This document shows positions 56,507 to 64,000 of a stretch of 64,000 nt of DNA, one piece after another. The translations under genes were made by a program, and so were the position numbers. The notes below the pieces were generated by a model. That model saw only the letters and a program-made list of their open reading frames with translations, searched no databases and was not told where the DNA came from. This stretch comes from Thalassia testudinum. Taxonomy: Eukaryota; Streptophyta; Magnoliopsida; Alismatales; Hydrocharitaceae. Positions within the stretch are counted from its first letter, which is position 1; every line of letters begins with the position of its first letter. The stretch covers positions 210,985,501-211,049,500 of the forward strand of contig JAZHRO010000024.1 in assembly GCA_037157565.1 (NCBI GenBank), in the 5' to 3' direction.

Positions 56507-59341
56507 TGTTGACGTGTCTTGATCGTGTTTTAACAGTTAGTTACGTCGTAGTATAGGTGATCAAGCGTTGTCAACAAATAAAGATTTATTACTCAAAAAC
56601 CTAAGTATCCGAGGTTGAACATAGGGAGCAATTGGAATTTATTACTAATCTCAAGAATGTAATTGAACACTTAATTACTCAAAACTTAATTCAAAATATA
56701 TAAATGCATGAGTTTAAAAGTCAATTGTAGTAAAAAGAAGGAATTTGGACGTCTGATCATGGGATCAGATGTCTTAAAAAGATGTTTCCCCTGTTCTTGT
56801 TCTTCTGATTTTCTTCCCTCCTTTGTGCTTCTTCTTCCTTGTTTCTTCTCTGCAGCTCTCTTGCCTTACTTCTTTCTTCTTATTTTCCTTTGTCTTTTGC
56901 CTTGCCTCTCTTCTGCAGTTTCTTTCTCTTTCTTTTCTCTGCGGGTCTTCTTTTTCTTCCTTCCTTAGCTCTGCTTCCCTTGCCTTCAACTTCTCTTCTT
57001 TATTCTGCTTGTCTTTCCCTTTCTTTATTTCTTCTTCCTTCTTCAGTTCCTCTTCTCTTTGGCTTCGCCTCTTCCCTCTGCCTTGCCTTTCTCTTTTTCC
57101 TCTGCAAAGCTTCCTTCCTTCTTCTTTTCCTTTGCTTGCAGCGGCTAAGTCCCTGCTTCCTTCTTCAGTTCCTTCCCTACACAAACCAAGGAGAGCAAAA
57201 CCTACTCCTCTACCCTCACCTGTGTCTCTCTCTCTCTCTGTGTATATCACTCTTCAACACGCTCTTCCAGAGTCGGGTAATCGGGTCGGGTCACGCACCT
57301 GGGTCCAAGAGCATCGGCGTGGGTATGGTGCGCGAGGAGTGCTCAGGAGTGCATCGGGTCGGGTCACCAAATCCGTGTGATGAGCTCACGGACGAGGTGG
57401 TGTATAGGTGAGGGACCTCACCCCAAGTGTTATCGGAGGCAACCAGCCGATAGCATAAAATCAATTTAAACCACTCCAACACTTTACAGCTTACCGAGGT
57501 GGGACTATTGTTCCACCGTTCTTTCTTGCGCACCCGCAGTAGACCATTCTCCAATTGCAGCACTGCAGGTCCTGCAACACCCCTTTATCAGGCTGGGCTT
57601 GTGCACACTCGCAACCCGCGCGGTCTGGAAGCCTGGGAGCAGTCGATCGCAGCCTGGAGCTGAAGAACAGTCGAGCTCGAGTCGTCGTTAATGGCGGCTA
57701 GAAGCTTGAACCTACACGACACGAAAAGGGCCTTGCAGCTCCATCAGACCACAGGAGCACCTTCGCCATGTCACGGCGAAGGTGAGGCGGTAGGTGGCAG
57801 GCCGCAGAGCAGCCTAGCCATGCGTGCCTAGGTCGCTCTGTGGCCGGCCGAATGGGTTTGGTCGGGGGACAGTTGTGGCGATGTAGAGGGCCTGTGGATG
57901 AGTGGAGGATATTCAGTGGAGTATGGCGGAGGTTATGTGGTGGTTGGCGAGACGTGTGGGGCTACGGAGTGACGGGAGTGTCTCGCCGGAGGGTGGCCGG
58001 AGATGAGGAAGATGGTGGTGGACAGCGGCGGTTGAGGAGCGTTTGGTGAAATAAGAGGGAAATGAAAGAGGGGATAGAAACGGACAGTTTTAACCTAACT
58101 AAGTGGATGAAGGGGGCGAGAGGGCGGCTGGCAGTACCTGCTGTCTTCGGAGAAGAAAGCGTCCAGTGGAGGAAGACGGCGGCGATGACGGGGCTAGGGC
58201 TGCTCGCGCAGGTGTTGCGCGACGCAGAGGAGAATGAGGAGGACAGCTCTGCCACTGGTTTTGTGGCAGAGCAATGAGGAAGACGAGGGGGGCTCGCTGG
58301 AGCTTGCTGGACCTCTTGGCCGTAGGAGAAGAAGAGGAAATCGAGGTGGAATTCCGGCCAAGTCGAGCTGAGGAGGTGCGGCTGGAGTTGGGGGTTAATT
58401 TATAGGCACAGGTAGGGACTCCTATGCTTGGAATTCAAGCTTCCAAGTGCGGGAATCCTTTTCGGAGATGGAAACAGTTAAGAGACCCAAGTCTCTCGTG
58501 AGTTCGCACGAGAGATTGGGTGCAAATCAGGGATCAGGATTGAGTTCAGATGGAAGGGAATTACTAAGACAATCTCCCTTCCAAATCTGGGAGGAGATCT
58601 CTGAGGAATCAGAGAGTATTCCCTCTCTATTCCTTGCCGGAGCAAGATTTCTCCCCAATAATGGTGGAGGGACCTACTTGTAAGAGTGGTGAGGAAGTTA
58701 GGGGGGTTTATGCAATGGCTTTCAAAAGATAGGGACCAAAATGTAATTGGGTGTACTAATTTGCAAAGTAGGTCAAGATGACCTCCCCTTAGGTCCAAAT
58801 TTTGGTACAAACCTAATTTGGACCTAAGGAATCCAATGGTGAAGTTGGATTTTAGGTTTGACCATGTTTGACTGGATATCTTGCACAAAAACCTAAATTA
58901 GGTCAATTGATGAGCTAGGACCCCAATCTAGGTCAAACTAGGTTCCAAAGGCCAAATTGAATGTTCTAAATCCTAAGGGATATTTTTCCATGATTTTTAG
59001 AGGGTTTATTTGATTTTTATCTTGATCGGAACCTTATTGAATTAAGCAGGTCTATTTTAGGGTTACAAGATATCATTTAATTCCTGGTTTGCCTATAAAC
59101 CCATTTCTGATTGAATCAACCCACTTTTTAACTTATTCAGACCATTTGACCTATGTTTTGTCTCTGAGAAATCCCATTTCTATACTGCAATGGTAAAATT
59201 ACAGTTTTACCCTTTATTTCATGTTTTCTTCTCAGAACACTTATTCCTTCAATTAAGCCCTCTTCCAAGTTATGCAGGAACTTTTATTCTCTTTATTAGA
59301 TCAAAATGAGCTAGTTATGGCTCATGATGAGGCTCTCATCA
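56507..59341 (-). repeat. Element 3 3' LTR (2835 bp)
   Basis: Minus strand opens TGATGAGAGCCTCATCATG and ends GACACGTCAACA. Contains a TATA box GCCTATAAATTAACC near 58392-58406, a polypurine-strand block at 56820-57180, the U5 box at 56603-56632 and an inverted repeat at its very end (56507-56524 with 56559-56576). Open frames within it (for example 56774-57250, K/R/E rich) are consequences of low complexity. Confidence 0.9.
56800..57240 (-). repeat. Long strand-asymmetric purine/pyrimidine tract in the Element 3 LTR
   Basis: About 400 bases are almost all C/T on the plus strand (TTCTTCCTTGTTTCTTCTC...), purine-rich in the sense of the element, downstream of its TATA box and so within its transcript. 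Perhaps an expanded CT-rich leader. Confidence 0.7.
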
Positions 59342-61427
59342 TACCCCCATGCCTAACTTTTGCTAGTCCCTTAGCAAAATTTCAAGGTTTTAACTTCTGT
59401 TCTAGACCCTGAGTGCCTGTCATCAGTTATGATAAGTGCTTTTCTTTTTCTTTTGTGATTAGGTCAGAATGACGATAATAGGCCTAGAGGTACTCAAGTA
59501 TCAACCAAAATCCAGACCTGACTTGCTTTAGCCTCAGTCCTCTGCAAAGGTTTTTAAGGCCCGCAGAAAGTAACCTAGGTTTGTTGGACTCCGCAGTTAA
59601 AGCACCCATGCTTGAGACATTTTTAGCCTAGGTTCAGTTTGCAGTGTATTTTTTGTAAGAGAGAGACAGAAGATTTATTTGTTTAGAGAGCTTTCTTTCT
59701 CTTTTCTTTTTATTTCTAGCTTCGGATTAGCTTCTCAACATGGTCTGTATCGGATTCCTCGTCCACATCATCAATCCTCAAGAGTCCCTGGCTATCAATG
59801 CTTCGAGATAGCACTGCCCATGGAAAACCCCAGAACCTGGCTTTCGAGATTTTGAGATAATCCCGCCCATGGTGTTCCGTGGCCGAATTCAGACCCTGGC
59901 GATCAACATTTCATGATAATGCCACCCATGATATCTGAACCAGCAGAGTGCTTACATGCCCCCGGTAGGATATTTAAATATCCTAAGAGACAAGCACCGA
60001 GGAGATGATATGTTGTTACGCATCTTCGAGGGGAATTTGCCGCCTCTCCGCACCGGGAACTCGTCCAAATCAACTTGTGTTGATCGGCTGCTCCTAATCT
60101 AGGTGACTTTTTCAAAACATTAAACGCTTTTTGTGTGATTTTGATGTTTATGCTCACTGAACCAGACTGTGTGTGAATTGGGGTGCTTAGGTTACTAAAT
60201 CCCGCAAACTAAAGGTCAGTTAACGAGGCCGAATACTTCCTAAGCCTTAGACCTAATACTTAAGCTTCGCATTTTCCCAAACCTCTTGAGGATTATCCAG
60301 ATTTTAGCGGATACGTGAATTTTTAAGCTAAAGAATCTAGCTCAAGAGGCCTAAGACTAGCGTTCCTGCTAATCTCTTTTATGCCGCTTTAGCACTTTTC
60401 TTTTTCTCTTTTTTTTTTTGTTATAGTCTAGAACTTCAGTTAATTCCTTAATCTTTTACTAATGATTATTTCTTTTTCTTTTTTTCATTTTGTGTTCCTT
60501 TTTGTCATTTTGCTCTTTTTCTCCTCCTTATAATTATGTGGCTCACAAAATTTCCTCCCTCCTCCATTTTTTTGTTCTTTTTCATAATTTTTCAATTTTT
60601 TTGTGTTTTTGACATATGTGAATTTTTTTGTGTGAGAATCCTTCTGAATTTTTCTTGGTTCTGTATGTATGCACTTTATCACCCCCCTATGCCTAAGTTT
60701 TGCAATGCCCTCATTGTAAACAGAGGGTGTGAAATAGTGTTAAGGTCAGGGACTTAGAACAGGATACATCAGGTGGGTGAACGGGTTGGAAATGACTGAT
60801 GCGGACGATTTCAAAGTCTGATACATGTACCAGAGGTGGGATCAACTGTCTAAAGCTGAACTCAAGGTGCAATGGACGTGGAGTACAGACGCATAATCAG
60901 ACAGGTCTCTATTTTTTGGAATGACGGGTTGCCTCCCGTTAAGCGCTAAATTCAATGCCTTTAGCCGAGCGGAAAATGGGGTGGAGAGGGAGTGGTCAAA
61001 TCAGTGGAATTTTGTAAAACAAGCACCTTGATTAAGAGCCTGGTTGGTCCAACCAGGTGCTTGTTAAGATCAGTGGGCTGATGATGCAGCCCAAACCCAA
61101 TCAGTTTGGTGGGTTGATGGATGTAGATCAACAGATGCGGAACCCACCATATGCAATGTGGCTCGGATGGATATGGAAGTGAAAACTCGGGTTTAGGCTG
61201 AGTCGAATTAGCCTGGTCAGAGTAGGGTTCCGAAAAATAATTCGTGCATGACGTGGAAACCCTACAGGGGTGATCAGGGAATGATGGCTCCTATTTTTCG
61301 GTCTGATCAATACCCGATACCTGGTATAGATATGGAGTTGAATCATCTGCAAATGGCTCAGTGAGAGGTGAATCAGAATAGAATTGAGTCCAATTGCGGG
61401 TCGGGGTAGAGAACGGGTTTTGATTGG
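59342..61427 (-). other. Element 3 3' noncoding region
   Basis: Sense order: acidic ORF, box GGGAGGCAACCC with TTTAGCGCTTAAC (60923-60970), hairpin CAATGAGGGCATTG (60703-60716) with TAGGCATAGGGGGGTG, T-rich (sense A-rich) tracts at 60380-60630, then the polypurine tract GGCATGGGGGTA (59342-59353) at the LTR. No gene is seen in about 2.1 kb. Confidence 0.65.
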
Positions 61428-62615
61428 TTATGTATATGTGGAGCAGGTGGCTTCAAAGAGAATTGGCTTGTTATAATCAGGAAGTAGATTTTCTCTGATG
61501 TTATGGTCAGATTCGAAATCGTCGGAGAGTTTGCGAAAATCAAAATCTGAATGAGATTCAGGATCATGAGTTCCACCATAGAATAAATCATATGCTATAG
61601 ATTCAGCAGCCTGACTGGGGTCTAGCCTAGATGTTAATTCTGAGCTTAAAAAGATGTCCTTATCTGGTAGAGGCTCAGGTTCTAAGCTGGTAGGACAGAC
61701 CCAATTGAAACCCCACTCGTCCAACTCCTCAGTTTCTGTATCGTAAATTGGCATGACTTCCGAAAAATCAATTAGTTCCTCTGAGGATGTTGGTGAGGGA
61801 TATTCATCAAATAGAGGCCCAAAATCATATTCTTCATTGAAAGATTGATCTTCCTCATATGGGGCCTTGAAATCTTCCCAATAGGTTTCAGATCTAGATT
61901 CTGGGCTTAGGATGTGGGTTGAATCACTAGAATCTTGGTCTGAATAACCTTCGAGGGTTACCTTACCAGAATAAGGGACGGAATTTACACTCTCAAGAGG
62001 TTCAGTTCTACTCTCATTATTGTAGGAGTTTTGGGATTCTAAGCCTGGTGATTCATGGTTTAGAGTGGGCTCAACATTATGTTTTCCTGCATTTGGAGCC
62101 TCCCAACCTTCTTCAATATCAGGCACATTGTACTCCATCTGGGTTGGGAATCCACAACCATTTTGTGCCTCAAACCCGAGATCAGATTGATCCTCGATGT
62201 TGTCCCAAGATGGTTCATCCTCTGTTTGTGGTATATACGGGTACTTCTGGTCGATAATTTGTTTTACTAATCTCATTATCTCTTCCCATTTTTCAAGATC
62301 ATCTTGGTGTTGCTTCCAAAGTCGAGGATTTGTCATACATTGAAGGTATTCAAGATTGTGTAATTTTTCTATCTCAATGTACCTTGTGATGAGCAAGTCA
62401 CGGGTTGATCCTTTTGTGGCTTCTGCCAATTGTACTTGGGCACAAGTTATGATAAAGGTTGTGGTTGTTGGGACATCAACTTGAGTATTTTCTACTGGTG
62501 TTGAGGTTTTGTCTTCTTTTTCATAGAATTTCATGGCATCCTCAATCATCTTATCTCTTATGGATCTCCGATATTCAGGTTTCTTGAATGGTAGTCCTAA
62601 GTGGTTTGGCTGCAT
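61428..62615 (-). CDS. Acidic protein of Element 3, function unknown, open frame
   Basis: 396 codons are open from the ATG at 62615 (MQPNHLGLPFKKPEYRRSIR); the frame is open eight codons further upstream without an ATG. The N-terminal ~130 residues look folded, with helical stretches (IRDKMIEDAMKFYEKED, RYIEIEKLHNLEYLQC, DDLEKWEEIMRLVKQIIDQK). The remaining ~260 are very rich in E, D, S and P (NEEYDFGPLFDEYPSPTSSE, IYDTETEELDEWGF) and probably disordered. No zinc knuckle, protease, transmembrane segment or signal peptide is visible. It occupies the gag position between primer site and 3' boxes. Elements 1 and 2 carry acidic frames in the same place, but I cannot align them by eye. It could be a divergent Gag-like, a chaperone-like or an accessory protein. 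Confidence 0.62.
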   Translation of the reverse strand: MQPNHLGLPFKKPEYRRSIRDKMIEDAMKFYEKEDKTSTPVENTQVDVPTTTTFIITCAQVQLAEATKGSTRDLLITRYIEIEKLHNLEYLQCMTNPRLWKQHQDDLEKWEEIMRLVKQIIDQKYPYIPQTEDEPSWDNIEDQSDLGFEAQNGCGFPTQMEYNVPDIEEGWEAPNAGKHNVEPTLNHESPGLESQNSYNNESRTEPLESVNSVPYSGKVTLEGYSDQDSSDSTHILSPESRSETYWEDFKAPYEEDQSFNEEYDFGPLFDEYPSPTSSEELIDFSEVMPIYDTETEELDEWGFNWVCPTSLEPEPLPDKDIFLSSELTSRLDPSQAAESIAYDLFYGGTHDPESHSDFDFRKLSDDFESDHNIRENLLPDYNKPILFEATCSTYT

Positions 62616-63795
62616 ATTTGAATCAAGTGGTGGAATCAAGATGTGGAATCAGAGTTTGAATCAAGATGTAGAATCAAGTTATGAAGCGATTAAATCTGAA
62701 TAACAAGTCCCACTGAAAATGTATGTGTGTGCTCTAAAGAGAAAAGATGAGAGACTGGAGATGTTTTTGACCCAATCAAGACACCCAAAGATGTTTGGAT
62801 GACTATGGAGGCTCGGGGCAGATGGTACCCCTGGATCAGAAGATCGTCCACTTGAGAATTACCTGGGCAACTAGAGAGGGAGAGTCCCGCAAAGACCCCT
62901 ACATGGTAGAGCGTCCCCATGGGTTACAGGGTTTCCCCCACCCGACCTCTCTTGTCACTAAGATTCCAGGTAGACCAGAATGGGGACCTTGACCTCTTAA
63001 GTCTACCACTTTTATTTCAAAGGTGCTTTAGGGTTCTCACTTGAACTTTAGATGTTTTGATGTTGTGACCTAATTTAGAGGTTGGTTGACCCAAGGGGTC
63101 AACTTCACCTGACCTGTCCTATAGATGGCAGAATGATTCTAGGCTTAGGGCCTAGGGATCACCCTGATTTGACTCCCAATTTATTAGGTCCAAGATTTTA
63201 AGATTCAAGTGATTTTAGAGCTCAATTTTTCTTAGGGTTTGTCTTGTTTAAATCTCTCCAATCAAGGGCTTGGGTAGCACACTGATGCGGGAGGGTTCAT
63301 TTCCTTTAATACAGGCATGTGTGTCTAGCACTCCAAAACCCTACTGTAGAAACCCTAATTTGGTTCTATTTCCAATCCTCTTTTTCTTCTTGAAAAGGTT
63401 CTCTTTGGACTCAAAAACAAGAAGTGTGTTGTCTGCAAAGATTAAGCGTGATTTCTATTAGGCACATGAATTTTATGGGATAGAATCTAAAAAAAAATCG
63501 CTCCAATTTCGAGAAGATTTGAAAAAATTTTCTCAAAATCAGGAAATGATTGCCTTAAAGATGGTTATTACTATAGAAAGAAGGCAATTGATTCCTAAAT
63601 TAATTTCTTCCTTTTGTCTTTCAAAGCTTAGGGGATAGTTTAAGGAAGAAAAGAAATTATCTGCCCTGGAGTGGTTGACTTGCGGGAAGGATCTTCTCGT
63701 GAAATACCTGCAAGATCACAACAAAGCAAAGTAGGGCAAGTTAGTGTTCAATATGATAAAAAGAATGTAGAGACTAGTGATAAATTACGCGTTGC
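62616..63795 (-). other. Element 3 untranslated leader
   Basis: No gene. Just upstream of the ORF is a run of GAATCAAG-type repeats (about 62621-62680: GAATCAAGTGGTGGAATCAAG...). The remainder is unremarkable. Confidence 0.55.
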
Positions 63796-63813
63796 TCCCT
63801 GGCAACGGCGCCA
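63796..63813 (-). other. Primer-binding site of Element 3, tRNA-Asp
   Basis: Minus strand TGGCGCCGTTGCCAGGGA, 17 of 18 matches to the tRNA-Asp complement, three bases from the LTR end. The best preserved of the five tRNA-Asp sites in the window. Confidence 0.93.
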
Positions 63814-63816
63814 AAA

Positions 63817-64000
63817 TGTTGACGCGTCTTGATCGTGTTTTAACAGTTATGTCGTAGTATAGGTGATCAAGCGTTGTCAACAAATAAAGATTTATTACTC
63901 AAAAACCTAAGTATCCGAGGTCGAACACAGGGAGCAATTGGAATTTATTACTAATCTCAAGAATGTAATTGAACACTTAATTACTCAAAACTTAATTCAA
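63817..64000 (-). repeat. Element 3 5' LTR, 3' end only
   Basis: Minus strand ends AAGACGCGTCAACA at 63817. Matches 56507-56694 apart from about four C/T changes and a missing TTAG. The rest lies beyond the window. Confidence 0.92.

Larger units (their letters stand above)
56507..64000 (-). mobile_element. Element 3: pol-less (LARD-like) LTR retrotransposon, youngest-looking
   Basis: The 3' LTR (56507-59341) and the visible 184 bases of the 5' LTR (63817-64000) are nearly identical: about four C/T differences and one 4-base gap. The interior (59342-63816) has an intact tRNA-Asp primer site, one long acidic reading frame, the Athila 3' boxes and a purine tract, but no pol. The 5' LTR continues beyond the window. 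Confidence 0.9.

Noticed and set aside
56774..57250. 158-codon minus-strand frame rich in K, R and E
   Set aside because: It lies in a strand-asymmetric purine tract within the Element 3 LTR; open frames are expected there by composition, and no domain is visible.
59588..59603. ACTCCGCAGTTAAAGC, resembling part of the 5S rRNA gene
   Set aside because: Only about 15 bases match, with no surrounding 5S sequence or internal control region. Chance similarity in Element 3 noncoding DNA.

Overview
The window reads as intergenic nuclear DNA of a flowering plant with a large, repeat-rich genome. I find no ordinary cellular gene, structural RNA gene or prokaryotic feature. Almost every base I can classify belongs to retrotransposons nested in each other: Ty3/gypsy Athila/Tat-type LTR elements primed by tRNA-Asp, pol-less relatives of these, Ty1/copia elements of Sirevirus type primed by tRNA-Met, and plant L1-type LINEs. 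I cannot name the species.

Layout, left to right. 1-8878 is Element 1, a pol-less LTR element whose 5' LTR is cut by the window edge; its 3' LTR carries a triplicated promoter block. 8879-9743 is a reverse-strand LTR piece of the same superfamily. 9744-10169 is the 3' end of a LINE. From 10170 to about 22520 an old reverse-strand Athila element (Athila-A) is split by Element 2 (10849-18785, complete, pol-less) and by a solo LTR (18927-21457, target duplication AGGGT). 22521-23504 is unclassified. 23505-49844 is Copia-1, a decayed Sirevirus-like element with gag, protease, integrase and an envelope-like remnant. It is interrupted by Copia-2 (27742-36807, target duplication CCCCT), whose two LTRs each received their own solo LTR (28277-29911; 34023-35835, duplication AGGAC). 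It is interrupted again by a very long gypsy LTR remnant (39104-49350), which itself holds a nearly full-length LINE (40381-45748). 49845-50400 is another LTR piece fused to Athila-B (50401-56506, reverse strand: RT, protease, gag, leader, 5' LTR). 56507-64000 is Element 3 (reverse strand), the youngest-looking pol-less element, with an open 396-codon acidic reading frame.

How the parts relate. None of the LTR elements keeps an intact pol. Elements 1, 2 and 3 keep the cis signals (tRNA-Asp primer site, polypurine tract, matching LTRs) around an acidic, low-complexity protein-coding frame with no recognisable enzyme. They therefore look like non-autonomous families that would have to borrow an Athila/Tat machinery. 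Many stop codons fit C-to-T or G-to-A change at ancestral CGA, CAA, CAG or TGG codons, as expected for long-methylated plant repeats. The strongest unexplained signals are a conserved LTR module in the Element 1/2 family (two hairpins followed by tRNA-like A and B boxes), a 3' hairpin placed exactly 14 nt before the A-tail in both LINEs, and family-specific arrays of short palindromic words in the two Sirevirus LTRs.
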